DNA from: Pilaira anomala
Taxonomy: Eukaryota > Mucoromycota > Mucoromycetes > Mucorales > Mucoraceae
DNA length: 64,000 nt
Assembly (NCBI GenBank): GCA_025716855.1
Contig: JAIXMQ010000020.1
Span: 310,001-374,000 of the forward strand
Direction of reading: 5' to 3'
Shown piece after piece: positions 23,172 to 35,518 of this stretch. Position 1 is the first letter of the stretch, and each line of letters starts with the position of its first letter. The notes below the pieces were generated by a model. The model saw only the letters and a list, made by a program, of their open reading frames with translations. It was not told where the DNA came from and searched no databases. The translations under genes were made by a program, and so were the position numbers.

Positions 23172-25275
23172 TTAATGCTGCTTTTCTTTAGCTGCTTTAA
23201 TTTGAGTTAAACAATTATGTGATTTAAATACAAGGGCACTTGCTAAACTATACTTGTTTTTAGCATGAGGACCTGCTCCCATTCCATAATGTCCTCTATC
23301 ATTTGCTTTCAAGATAACTTGAATATTGGATTCCGCTTCATCATAATCATGTAATAAAATCAACATCAATGCTTTTTCATATCGACTGAAATAATAAATA
23401 TAATGATCTAATTGTATTCTATCAGCATGATCAAATACGACTTGTAAAGATTGTTCATGTATGACTTCCATTTGTTTTTGATTATAGTTTAATTCGTACA
23501 ACATACGAGATATAATCGCACGTAAGAATTCAGATAAACAGAGATCGTCATAGTAGTATTTTGAGTCCGGAGATAATTCGTTCACAGCAGTATCGATACG
23601 AGTTATGTTTTTAGTCAAGATATCCAAAGGAATAAAATCTAATGCACTGAATGCGTTTAATATCTCCAAGTCTGGTAATAAAAGGTAATTATCCTGACTT
23701 AAGAACTTTCTTGCTTTTCGTGCAACGAATTTCTATAAAAAGTTAAGGTTAAACTTTTTCTTAATTGATGTAGCCAAAATAGTCTTTTATTTTTACCTCC
23801 ATTGGAATAGATTTTCCTGCAATCTTTTGTTTCTCTCCAGTGACATTTTCCATATATCCCACCACTTTAGACATGTACTCAGCTTTTGAAGCTTCATCCT
23901 TTGTTTCATTTGCCAACATGTAAAGAGAAACAGCTTTCAGATAAGTATAGACTGCTTTTGACCAATTACTTTCTTCACCCAAGATCGTATAGAGTTCATA
24001 GGCCTTTTCCCAACGATGTTGAATTAAATAAATAATACCCAATTCCCAAAAACACATGTGTTGTAATTGTTTCCAATCTTTTTGCGTATCAATTGCATTC
24101 TGGTATTGCTGTTCTGCTTCCGCCAATAATCTTTTACTGATCATGAGTCGACCATGAAAGTATAAAAAGAAGACGCCTCGAGGAAAATGCTTGAGTCCAT
24201 CGTTCAAGATACGTTCTGCAAATGGGATATCTACATTTGAAAGTGGCACAATTTTGGAAAGCACAATATGGTACATGATCAAGATCATATCACACATACG
24301 TCTACGAAGCCCATTTGGAGCAGGTACTACTGTAACCTTTGAATCATCTTCTTCTTGATCATGTAATTCATCCCATCCACCAACTACCTCTAACAAATGA
24401 AGTCCATGTCTTCTATCTGATGAAAATCCAATAAATTCGGCCACTTTGACAACTGAAGCAGGTAACATTGAAAGAATTAAATGAAAGCAACCAACTCCTA
24501 ATGCTACACCTGATGTGAAATGATCATCCAAATCGTCTGTTTTACCCGTCTTTTTTGCATAATCAATATATTTCTCTAATACCATATAAGTGTTGTAACT
24601 ACTACGGATATTTAAACTCTCTCGGAGAAAGGACATGACACTTTCATCGTACAAGATACCTAATAATGCTTTTAATAAATAGGTCTCTGCATACACAAGT
24701 TCCTATTAATAATAATAATAATAAATTTTATATTAGTGGTTTTATTGTAAATAAGAATGATGATGATGATGAAAACTTACTGCGTGTCTTTCAACAGGAG
24801 TCATCTGTTTGACATCTTCTAATGTAGTACCCTTCACCCAACTTGTGATACTATCAAACCATCCACCATCTTTTCTACGTTGCTTACCAGCTAATTCAAT
24901 TGTATGTTTTAAAACACCGAGTGCTGTATGGATGTCATCGTGTTGAAAGGTCATGACACACTTGAGATATAAAATAAACGAGTAGCCTAATGAATAATAC
25001 ATTGAATCATCATAATGCGGCTTTAAAATCAATTCGGCTTCATTGATATCTGAATTCAAGAAATGATCAAGAGCTACTTGAACATGACTGATATCATCTA
25101 AAAGTGCTTGATAGGAAGCTTCTAATGGTGGTGTGCTGGGTGCGGATCTTGATGTACCAAAGGGACTTAATTTAGAAAAGAAGCCCGTAGGTGCTGTATG
25201 AGATGATTTTAATGATAAATTTGTACTACTTTTCTTTGATGAGAAAGAAAATGATTTATTGAGCTTTGGTTCCAT
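23172..25275 (-). CDS. IML2/TTC39-family TPR protein
   Basis: Three or four exons on the minus strand, about 690 residues. The N-terminus is Ser/Thr/Lys-rich and probably disordered (residues 1-45). It is followed by helical repeats with family landmarks: YSLGYSFILYLKCVMTF, ERHAELVYAETYLLKALL, LGVGCFHLILSMLP, EFIGFSSDRRHGLHLLEVV, FPRGVFFLYFHGRLM and MCFWELGIIYL. This pattern is typical of the Iml2/TTC39 family (PF10300). Yeast Iml2 acts in clearance of protein inclusions with lipid droplets; the same role is an extrapolation. The run SDRRHG and the final FKSHNCL are well kept. The frame is intact, with introns near 24700-24780, 23735-23795 and 23670. Confidence 0.85.
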
Positions 25276-25800
25276 TTTTGTATTCTTTGAATTAAAAAAA
25301 AAAAAAAAAAAGAGAGAGAGGGTTTTTTTTTTTTTTTTTTTTTTTTTGAATTAATAATTGTCGGGATTTGCAAGTTTTTTTTTTTTATATATATATATTT
25401 GAAGGAATTGGAATTTATCGAATGGGGTTGGATGGATAATTTTTTTAGTTTATACCGGCTCATTTTTTTAACGTAAAAATTGAGCTCATGTGCGCGCGGG
25501 GATGATAGAATGCGTAGGTTATGCGTAATTTATTAAATTGCGAAGCTTTACTATTTATGAACTCTTTTTCTCAATGAAAGAATCTAGGCTACACATATGA
25601 ATTAATATATATATATATATATATATATGCTTTAGTTGTTGGCTTTTTTTTTTTAAAAAAAAAAAATGCTCCATCATGTTAATTGATCATCTTACTTTTA
25701 TTTGTAAAATCAATAAAGTGTTTGTTGTTATTCCAAATTAGGTTATCTTTCATATTTCCTAAATTCTAAGGTCGATACAAATTCAACAGGTTTAATTTTA
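25276..25800. other. Intergenic region upstream of the IML2-like gene
   Basis: Low-complexity leader with A17 and T20 runs and an AT dinucleotide tract at 25606-25628. No gene seen. Confidence 0.5.
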
Positions 25801-25801
25801 T

Positions 25802-26342
25802 CTATATCAAAGCATTTAAGGAGCAAGGGCATCTAAAAAGGGTTAATATTTCATTATAAAATTCTACTTTATCTCGACAATTATTGATATGACGCTTAGA
25901 TTGGCTACAAAATCCACGAATATTACTAAAACGTACATTGTTGCAAGCATCAGCAATTCTCTGGGATAAATCATCCATATCCATGATATCAAGCATGTTG
26001 TTCATGAACTTTATAAAATGAGCTATAGTAGTACCTTTAGAAGGAGGCTTGTTGGAATCCCTGCCATCACTGTGCTCTTGACATACTCTGTGGCAGGTTT
26101 TCCAATAATGGTTTTGCCTACCTTTTGATCTTTGTCTCTTGCTGGCTTTCTCTTGTTCGATTTTTCATTCTTATTTGTCTGAGTCTTTTGCACTTTTCCC
26201 TTGTTGATAGGGGTTTCTTCATTGTGAAATAAATGGTACTGGAAGGGTGAATAGCTCCAAAGATGGTATGAGCTCGAGAACGAGTTTTTTCAACTTCTAT
26301 ACATATATTCGGATTGATGATCTCTGTTGATACACCTTCCAT
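25802..26342 (-). mobile_element. Tc1/mariner (IS630-like) transposase relic, catalytic core deleted
   Basis: On the minus strand an N-proximal piece (KTRSRAHTIFGAI, then STREKCKRLRQ) is followed, after frameshifts, by KGTTIAHFIKFMNNMLDIMD. It then jumps directly to DLSQRIADACNNVRFSNIRGFC, near the C-terminus of the usual protein. The intervening segment that normally carries VMDNAPIH and PPYSPELNPIE, with the last two acidic residues of the DDE triad, is missing. Stops and frameshifts confirm decay. I could not define terminal inverted repeats or a TA target duplication. The family call is from recalled motif order. Confidence 0.6.
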
Positions 26343-26626
26343 TGTGTCTACAACTTTCTATCTATTCTCACTATAGATATTTTCTTACCCGTCTTCATAA
26401 TAAAAAGTATCTTGACTCATGTTTTTTGATTATTATAGTGATATAGTGATGGAGGCTTTCTTTTTTTGTAAAGAAAGAATAGGTAAACTTACATCATAGG
26501 TAGCGAAAACAGATTAACTTCAGAAATACTCAAAAAAAGAATTTTTTTGTCAGTAAAGTCTTTGGTTGAATAGTATAATTTATTGTTGAATATAGTAAGA
26601 TTTATAAAATAAAAAAAAAGGGAAAG

Positions 26627-26713
26627 CTTATGGCCTTTGGAGTTCCTGATTGCGGTGTAGATGAGTTTATGTGGTGCCTTTTGTGTTTATACATTAACCA
26701 AAGGCTTCATAAT
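26627..26713. repeat. Hairpin-forming inverted repeat
   Basis: CTTATGGCCTTTGG (26627-26640) and CCAAAGGCTTCATAAT (26698-26713) are complementary over about 13 pairs with a 2-base bulge and a loop of about 57 bases. It lies some 280 bases beyond the transposase relic and could be part of a decayed element or a small MITE-like insertion. Confidence 0.4.
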
Positions 26714-28291
26714 ACCTAAATGTTAAGATAACTAATAATGATAAAAAAAAAAAGTCTAGCTGTAAAAAAATAGTCTAATCTTGAGGTACATAAAGACGAG
26801 ACGCTTTCACAAAAAAAAAAGATTTTATTTATGTATATCACAACATGTCAAAGGAAATTAAGTTTAGTCTGGACTATTTGTTTATTACTTTATTCTTATT
26901 ATTATCATTTAAAAAAAAAGTTACTAGTGCTTTAGCCTTTGCAATCTGGAAAGAAAAAGTTTCTAAATTCAAAGTTTCCCAAGACAAACCACGAGGAGGT
27001 CCACTAGCTGAAGTCTCAAGGATACAACGGATAAGTACAACAACACAACAATTAATGATAACATTTTTCTTAGAGATGACTACCAAGATAAAAACCATCA
27101 ATCCAACTCTCCCTCCGATATCCGTATGGTTTTACGTGCCATTACATCCAGGATTAAACTGCACGAACCGCTCGTAAACGAGGACGGAGAAGAAGGAGAT
27201 ACACAGCTTCGTCAAAATTCACTTTAACAACCCTTTTGTCCTTTTGCTTTCAAGTGCCAGCAGACTACAAATAGAAATATTTCTAAAATGAGTGTTAGAA
27301 AGTGTTGGAAACTGTTTGGAAACATAATAAATATATAAAAAAAAAAACTTACCGCCATAACAACAACAACTAAAGCAACACCAGTATTATTCATAGCAAC
27401 ACCTGTCATAGCAGCACCGCCAGCCATAACAATAACCGGCAACACTAATAAGCAAACACCCGGTGATGACAGCAAAAAATCGACACTATGGTACCATATT
27501 AACTGTAATACCCGACAAAAGAAACCCAGAAGCAACTGGTATTCAAATCTTTAAATCTTTATGCATCAATACACTTAACCTCCCAGAAGTAAATTTCTAG
27601 GACCAGGAACTATCCCATGGTAAGTTAATTACAGATGTAGAATAAAGAAATGTCGAGATCTATACTAATCCGCAAATAGAGAACTAATGCATTACACTTC
27701 GAGAAGTGCTGATTGCGGCATGTCAAAACATTGTAAATGTTCCACGGTAAGAAAACCGCTACATTCGCATCACAATCAAACAATAGAACACCAGACTTTG
27801 CAAAAGAAAAGATAATAATGGGTATAAAAGGAGGAAAAACAGGGTTATTCTGTATACTTTTTTTTTATTCGTAATCTTGATGACGTTTCCAAAAAAAAAA
27901 AAAAATGTGATAAAAAAAATGTGTCACAAAAAAAACCACGGACACTTGTTTCTATATTACACCTCATTAGACTGAAGCGCCGTAGAAACAGAATTTACTA
28001 TAATTTCACCTTAACATAAACGTAAAGGCTTTATTATTTTCAAACTATTGTTGTGATTACAGTCTTTGGTTATATTGAAAGTTTAATTGAGCTCCATGGG
28101 TGAATTTAAAAGTAGGTAAAAGAAAAGAATACATACGAAAGAGCAACAGGGAAAATATTATTACTCTATATTATGTATAAAAAGAGGATATCTTTCAATT
28201 AACGAGTGTATAAACACAACTACAACATTACTTTTGATTTGTTGTCTTATGTAAACGTATTGTCAACAAGGTGTCTTTATAGGATTACCCC

Positions 28292-28328
<37 letters not shown>

Positions 28329-28982
28329 AAGACAGAAAAATAAAGAACATCATGTATGTACATATATAATTCGATTATTACAACAAAATAGAAATATGAA
28401 TTAGTCGCTCCAACATAATAGGTTTGCAATCTATGCAAAAATAAAATCAAATAGCCTCTTCAAAGAAACTTCAAGGTCCTTCATTCCACTCACTGTCAAG
28501 ATCGATTAGTAACCTGAAATTATGATACAAAAAACACTGCCCAAAATATGTGGGACATATCATCTATAGATCCCTTATTTTCTCTTGTCAAAGTAAAATC
28601 CCTCCACATTAACTATTTTATTATACAGTATGATACGTACACGATGCAGAATTTAAAGGCGCGTCTTTTTGTGTATTTAAAGTTATATATTAATCTGTAT
28701 ATACAAAATATACTTACTCTAACAGAAACTGTAAGCTAGTTTTCTTGTACGCAATAACCCTTTTAGTATTTTCTTTGGTTTTTATATCATTAAAAAGAAA
28801 TTAAAACTATATACATCTGACTCAATTAAAAATCAAAGGCGTAAAACATTTTTAGAGCTCCACATTTTAGTAAAAAAAAAAAAAAAAAAAAAAAAGTACT
28901 TCTCTTCAAAATCGAACACACTTTGATTAATTTAGCAAAATAAGAGAAAAAAGTTTTATTATAATTTTATATATAGTTATTT
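26714..28982. other. Gene-poor region with possible coding debris
   Basis: No intact gene is seen. A plus-strand frame at about 26845-27177 and a hydrophobic minus-strand frame at about 27345-27535 (contains LLVLPVIVMAGGAAMTGVAM, ending at a GTAAGT) are protein-like. Neither has a secure start, partner exon or recognised family. The AT tract at 28297-28324 and a promoter-like TATAAAAAGAGG near 28175 are present. Confidence 0.35.
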
Positions 28983-29832
28983 TTATGATCCCAAACGATG
29001 ACCTGATCCCCAAGTATGTCTATTAAACATACCTCCGGTTCTAGGTTGTTCTTGAGTTTGTTGTCCGAATCCGCCACGAACACCTCCTCTTGTTTGTGTA
29101 GGAGGAAACAATCGTTTCAAGAACTGAGGTGTTTGTAAATAACGTGGTCCACCTTGACTGGGATATATTGAAGTCAAGTAATAGTAAATATGAGAAGAAA
29201 GCATACCAGCAATTGATGCGCTAGGGATATTACCAGACATTAAAAAATCTGCAACAATCATAGCCCAAGGAAGATACATGGCTTTGAATCGAATACCAAA
29301 CATGAACGTAACAGGTACGTCACGATTATGTTGAGACCAGAGGTAAGCAATAGAAAGCAAAAGACCATCACTTAACACATACATGTCAAAGAAACTAGCC
29401 GCAGCCAGCTGCAAACATGAAGTGAAAAGATGGAAGAACATATAATCTGCTGGCTGGCCTTGAAATACTTCATTTTCTAATTGTAGGGAATTACGGTATA
29501 GAAAGTACACATTAAAAGCGAATCCAATACCAAACTTATTGATAAAGAAACATGATACGAATCTCCATAACTATTACGTAATGTTTAAATATGAGTTTCG
29601 TTCTGGTTTATATACGTATACAAGAAGCTTGGAATTGCCGATTTACCTGTAACTTTGCTCTTATAGATGGCCAATATAAAATCAGTGATGTTGGTTGAAT
29701 AATACCAAATGTAGAAGCAGTAGTAGTTGCAATGGAAAGTGTAAATAAAGCTTTTGTAATGGGTGGAATGGATTGGTACCAGTCCACAATCTCATTACGT
29801 TGAGAACGTTGTAGTGGTGGTGGTGGTGGCAT
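28983..29832 (-). CDS. Derlin family protein (ER-associated degradation)
   Basis: Two exons: 29647-29832 and 28983-29570, about 257 residues. Derlins are rhomboid-fold pseudoproteases of the ER membrane that help retrotranslocate misfolded proteins. Landmarks are the N-terminal WYQSIPPITKALFTLSI, the junction LQ|LWRFVSCFF carrying the WR motif of derlins, NSLQLENEVFQGQPADYMF, YLWSQHNRDVPVTFMFGIRF and LPWAMIVADFLM, with several hydrophobic spans. The C-terminal tail is rich in Gly, Arg and Gln (RGGVRGGFGQQ), as in fungal Dfm1-like proteins, though an SHP box was not clearly seen. The intron 29571-29646 has clean borders. Confidence 0.93.
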
Positions 29833-30440
29833 TGGTTTGAAAGGAAATTTACAAAGAAAGAGGTGGGGGAAAAAAAAATGTGGAGAGTTACGCGGAAAGT
29901 ATTGGATTTGAATATTTTTTTTTTTTTTTTTTTGGGGGGGAAATATATTTATTCCAATTAACTTGTAACTAGTACAGTCTTTCAAATACAAATGATGCTG
30001 ATGCTTATTTGATAAAATTTTGATTGAAATTTACAGCATGTTGTATTTATAATTGTTACAATTTAAATATTATGGTCAATGATTTCCTATTTGCAAATAA
30101 GATATTTCACAATTATTTTATTGGCATACATTTTTTTTTTTTCCTGCTTACTCCGCCATGTTGTTTGTATATTATCGCCAAGAAGTTTACCAGAAACAAA
30201 CCTACAGATATGAATTAAAAAAATTGTCTAATTATACTAAAGGGGTTATAAACCTATTCAATTAAAGAAATACTATTACCACCTTGTTGTGGCTAACATA
30301 TAAATTATCTGATATATCTACTGCTACTACTACTTTGTTGAGAATAACTAGTGTTGTTTTATGGTTCGGTAAATCCACCAGATTGTGAAATACACTACGA
30401 TAACTATCTGCTTCTCTTCATTGGGCCATACCTGTAAAAG
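29833..30440. other. Intergenic region upstream of the derlin gene
   Basis: Starts with the derlin leader and a T19 run; no gene seen. Confidence 0.4.
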
Positions 30441-30448
30441 CTTCAGTA

Positions 30449-30755
30449 GGTATTTTCCCATTGTTTTGTATCTGATGCTTGTTTCATATATCGCTATGAT
30501 GTTTCGTCCCAGAGTGCTAACCTATAGAGTAAGGTAATACATGCTGTTAATCAAACACTGATAATAGCTATTTGTTACCACCCAGAAGCCGAAGAGGAAC
30601 TTGTATACTTATTAGATATTGTGAAAAGAAGCAGCAAAAAAAAACCCCCCTATTGTGATTAACAAAAATGTAAAGACAATAACTCGCGAAGATTTTCAAG
30701 GATGGGCACCAAGACACTGCGCTGACAACTTAAGCAGATACATTGGGAGATAAGA
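30449..30755 (+). pseudogene. Unrecognised pseudogene fragment
   Basis: A plus-strand frame reads VFSHCFVSDACFIYRYDVSS, hits one stop at about 30525, and continues VIHAVNQTLIIAICYHPEAE and ELVYLLDIVKRSSKK. It then shifts frame at the A9-C6 run (30636-30650) into PPIVINKNVKTITREDFQGW and ends RYIGR-stop. The composition and continuity look like a real protein with one nonsense codon and one homopolymer frameshift. I cannot name the family. Confidence 0.35.
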
Positions 30756-30759
30756 TCGT

Positions 30760-31062
30760 GCTTTTGAATAATTAAAATCTTAATATTTTTTTTTTTTTTT
30801 TTTACTAATTTTTGACTTGATTTTAATGAAGATTGAAAATAGGATAGCTTAAAAGGTTCGATTTGAGCTTGAACAATGTAGATGCATTTGCGTAAGACAC
30901 ATCGATTAGTTCAGACGAGAAAGATAATGTAACATATACCTATATATATATAGTAAACCAAATAACTAAATAAACAGGTATTATGGCAACTAGTTTATCA
31001 GTTTGAAATTAATCTATTACGTGTACATACACTATATGATTTATGACAATATTCAATCGCGC

Positions 31063-31093
<31 letters not shown>

Positions 31094-31588
31094 AAAAGAA
31101 AAGTTTTCTTACTTTTTATTCTTTTTTTTTTCTGTCATATATTCATAAATATAAAGCAAATGTCAGAAGTACCGAAATCATTACCAAGAAAAAGTACAGA
31201 ATTCATGGAAAATACGGAAGGTTTACTGAACTGTACAACAAGTCAAGGAAACAAGAATGGAACATTAGCTGGGTATATTGATACTGTATCTTAGATAACA
31301 GTGATCTGATAATGAGCGCCTTGTAAGAGTCTATACATTGTTTGGATTGACTTCGGGAGCATCAGATCAGTTACGGTAACCACCTGCTCTACTTAAGGCA
31401 GACTTTTGCGGCTTCAACTAAATTGTGTTATTGGCCTTCTTATTTCTGACTTGGGGAATTCAAATACGGCTAAAAAAATTGCGACCTTAAAATCTGAGAA
31501 ATGGCTTTAAATAGAACGGCCATGAATAAAGTGACTTTGACTTATAACAAATTATGGAATAAAATACATATACTATGGAATCTGATAC

Positions 31589-31623
<35 letters not shown>

Positions 31624-32256
31624 TCGCTTTAGTAACGATTGCTTCTAGTATTTTGTGAACGCTCGTTGCATCTCTATACGAAGTTAAAACATAGCATAAA
31701 TTACATGTTACATTATATAAAATAATTTACAAAACTTTTTAAAAGGCTTTTTTATTTTATTTTATTTAACTATTATGTCATGAATTTAACTAAAAATATT
31801 CGCGTATAATAGCAATCGATAAATAAGGCCTTTCTGATTTCTCCCAAAAAAAAAAAAAGGGAGCCTATTTCCGAATTAGTTAAAACGTGCGAGAGAAAAA
31901 CTAGTGGGAGAAAAATGCATCAAATGTCAAGTATTATTTGTTGAAAAAAAAAAAAAAAAAAAAAAGTAAATAGAGGTGGGAATTAAATTAAAAATCGTTT
32001 CACAGTTTCAAGATTAAAACCAATTGTTATACCATAAGTAAAAAGGAGGAGAAGGAGGGAAAGACAATGGTGGCGACTGTTTATAAACCATCAATGCGAG
32101 AAATGTTGATTTTAATGCAGACCATCGTTATAGAATTATTATTATCAATTATGCATATTATTTATTTTTTTCTTATATATATATATATATATATATCATA
32201 TTTAGGATTTTTGCGTATGAGTTTTAGTGCGAGGTTAAAATAGTGAGAAAGAAAAT
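30760..32256. other. Gene-poor region
   Basis: Holds a small open frame at 31161-31294 (starts MSEVPKSLPRKST, 44 codons) preceded by a pyrimidine-rich stretch, which could be a tiny gene or first exon, an A29 run at about 31592, and an AT tract near 32175. Nothing else is recognised. Confidence 0.35.
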
Positions 32257-33751
32257 TTAATCTTCAGTTTTCATGTACTCTGATGGTCTTCTTGCATTAA
32301 TGTTTGAAAAGTTCATTGGACTGCCAGATCGAATACTACTTCTATCAGGAGAAAGGGGTCTGCTTTCAGACATGGTTGAATCTCTATGAATATAATTTGA
32401 TGAACTATAAGAAGGTGGTGGATTCAATAAGGGTGTAACGAGTGAACGACAGGATTGTAAGCGTGCTTCCAAACTCTGCATGATATAAACTAAAATTAAT
32501 TTCATTGTTTCATCCCTTCATAAACCAATTAAAACAAAATAAAAACCAACTTACTCTGACTCGACCCACCATCTCTTGTACCATCTTGACTGGATTGGAT
32601 GAAGCAGAAAGGGATCCGCTTGTGGGTGTACGTGGTATACGGGTTGTTCTATTTCTAGAATAAGGATCATAATAATTAGGTCCTCTATCGGGTGTAGGCG
32701 ATCTATTTTGTTGTTGCTGTTGAATAGCTGCTTGTTGTCTATTCTTCTTTTCCATCTCTTCTAATTTACTCTCTAATTCTCCAATGAAATCTGTCTGCTT
32801 TGATGATTGATTACGCAAAACAGATAATTCTTGATTTACCTCTAATTTTGATAACAATGAGTTTTAACATTTTATCTATAATAGTTTTCCTCCCTTTTTT
32901 TTTTTTTTTTTTTACCATTTAATTCATCTCGTAATCTTTGTGCTTGTTCAGTCAAGTTATCCTTGGTTGAAATTTCGTTTTCTATTATCGATTTTTTTTT
33001 TTTTAAATAGGGAGGAGTGGGGGTTGTTAAGATAAAGGATTTAAGAGCATAAATCAAATGATGCATATTTACCAAGGATCACGTTTCGTTCAATTGCTCT
33101 ATTCAGTTTCATTTCAAGGTCTGTTAAAGAAGAGGTTGCAGCTCTAAAATAAAGTGTCAGTTTAATTTCCATATCAACAATAGTTTATTACACTTGTTAA
33201 AACCTTTCTGTTCTTTCTAAATCATCGTTATCTAATTCTAACTCCAATACTTGTTTTCTAAAAGTATCTTCTGTTGCTCTTAGAATGTCAATTTCTCTTT
33301 GCATCTGAACCATGGTAATATTTTGTTCATGTTTTGATTCTGTATATTTTGACTAAGATAAACAATGTCAATATGTTTATACTGTCAAAATATAGAAGGA
33401 TTTTTTACCTTCCAATTTTCCGCATCTCTTTTGAAATGTTCACATCGTGACTTTAAATCATTATAAGCCTTTTCAGTTGTTTGTAATTCCTTTTCAAGTT
33501 CTTCTTCTAATTCACGAGAAGATACTTGAAATTCATCTAGAGCTGCTCTAGTATCTTGTAAGGTATTTTCGAGATCTTCTGCATGAGCTCGCCAATATTC
33601 TAATTCTTCTTGTGAAGAATTGAATTGCCTTTTTTTTTTTTTTTTTTTTGATAATAAAGAAATTATTATTATTCATTCACATTCAAAAATAAAATAAAAA
33701 CAACTTGGTCAATTACATGATACGTGAAGACATGTTAATATCGTTTGTCAT
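32257..33751 (-). CDS. nudE: NudE/NDEL1-family dynein regulator
   Basis: About seven exons on the minus strand. The start exon (33749-33751 ATG) joins as MTNDINMSSRIM to QFNSSQEELEYWRAHAEDLE, the classic NudE coiled-coil opening. Further landmarks are ALDEFQVSSRELEEELEKEL, CEHFKRDAENWKSKY, IDILRATEDTFRKQVLELEL and DLERTERAATSSLTDLE. NudE proteins bind LIS1/NudF and dynein and support nuclear migration in hyphae. The second half is Ser/Pro/Arg-rich with a polyQ patch, a short conserved VQEMVGRVRSLEARLQSCR helix and an unstructured tail. The microexon-like first exon (41 nt) and the intron with a long T run at 33631-33648 are notable. Confidence 0.9.
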
Positions 33752-33752
33752 C

Positions 33753-33795
<43 letters not shown>

Positions 33796-35393
33796 CAAAA
33801 ACAAAGAGCACTTTTTTTTTTTTTTTTTTTTTTTTCTAATATTAAAAAAAAAGGGGTAGGAAAAAAAATATATATATGACTTGTTGAATCAATGACAAGA
33901 AAAATTCCAGTGACCTATCTCTCTAAATCCCTACGGACACACCACACATAATGATAATAATGAAATGTAAAAATGTGTTTGAAGGGGAAAATAAGAAAAT
34001 GCTGCGGATTGTATTCCGAAGGAGATAAAAAAGAATATAATGAACCTAGTCTCATTAAAGGAATATAAATGATGGAAGAATCCGCCGTAAAGTGCATAAA
34101 CCATAGTGGATGACAAATTTTCATTTTTTAATAAAAAATCGAATCAGCCCACGTTGTAAAATATTTTTTTTTTCTCCACTTTCTTGATGAGAGAGTACAT
34201 GTTGTAATATAATATTCCATATTTGAATCCTATTGACAAATGAATTGAGTCAATCACATGGAATCATTATTTATGAGTTTCAATTATGCACCCTATTCTT
34301 ATCACAAAAGCGAAAAAAAAAAGTGCGCGCGCTTATTGTGTGTTTTGTAAATAAGACATTCAATTCAGGTAATCTTTTATTTTTTATTTTTATTATACCC
34401 CTTCAAACAGGTTTTTATCTTTTTTTTTTTTAACAGTGCTTATCTAGTTTTTTTTTTTTTTTGGCAGTAAAAAATAAAATAAATGTATATATTCTATCTT
34501 GTATACCATTAAATGAGAGATCTTTCTATCAACAACATTAATCTCGAAAGATTTTTTTTTTTAAAGTTTTAACTAAAATAACTATAAGCCACCTCCGCGC
34601 GATAGATATAATTTGAGTGTGTAGTGAAATACAAGGTTTAAAAACAAACAAATAGTAATCAAGAGGAGAGAGAGATTGTATTTATAACGAGACGGTGGCG
34701 TTTTTTAATCTCTCCCTTTACTCTTTTGTCATGATGATTTTATATTTTAGATTGATTTAAACACGATTAGGCTTATTTAATCATCATGACCCTGCATGTA
34801 ATAAAAAAGATAACAAGTTAATTACGAGAATTACGAGAATTATTTATTAGTTGGCGTCAACTGAATCGATAAACCGTCAAATAAATTATCTCAAACAAAT
34901 TGAGGTTTTAGGACGAATAAATAATTCTAAATAAATAATGTGTGAGATATTTTTTTTTTCTATTTTTCTGTATTATATCTTTGTATTCTATATAGGGTAA
35001 AGACTATACTAAAGATGTAGAGCGATAAGCAATTACTTTTAATTGATAAGGGCAAAAAAAAAAAAAATAAGGTCGAAACAGGTTGTTCTATTAACAAAAA
35101 AAAAAAAGCAATGTGTGTGTATGGGCGTGTGTAACACGGTCTGTGCTGTTCCCCCCCTCTTTCCTGTGGGAATTATCGGATCCGGAATGTTCCATTCAAA
35201 TCAAGGTTCTAGAGTGAATTAAAAAAAAGGCTCTCTCTCTCTCTCTCTTTATAGTGTCAGAACACCCCACTTGTTATTGATTTTGGCGCACGTTTTAAAT
35301 AACAATCATGATGATATAACCTTATTTATTTTTCCCTGTCCCTTTTTTCGCCTATTCAAATATTAAAAGTATATATATATACAGATGGTCTTT

Positions 35394-35433
<40 letters not shown>

Positions 35434-35518
35434 TATTTTTCTCTTTTACCCCATACTCTTTTTACCTATTTTATACAAAAAAAAAAATTTTTTTTTTCCA
35501 ACTACTAAAAAAAAAAAA
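33752..35518. other. Intergenic region with trinucleotide tract
   Basis: About 1.8 kb. Contains an (ATA/TAA)n tract at 33753-33793, a CT tract near 35231 and a long T run (35397-35426) before the next gene. The F/Y-rich minus-strand frames at 33915-34124 lack support. No gene recognised. Confidence 0.5.
33753..33793. repeat. Trinucleotide ATA/TAA microsatellite
   Basis: About 13 tandem copies, just upstream of the NudE start codon on its minus-strand promoter side. Confidence 0.9.

Noticed and set aside
33915..34124. Two overlapping minus-strand frames upstream of nudE
   Set aside because: Overlap each other in different frames and lack any conserved features.
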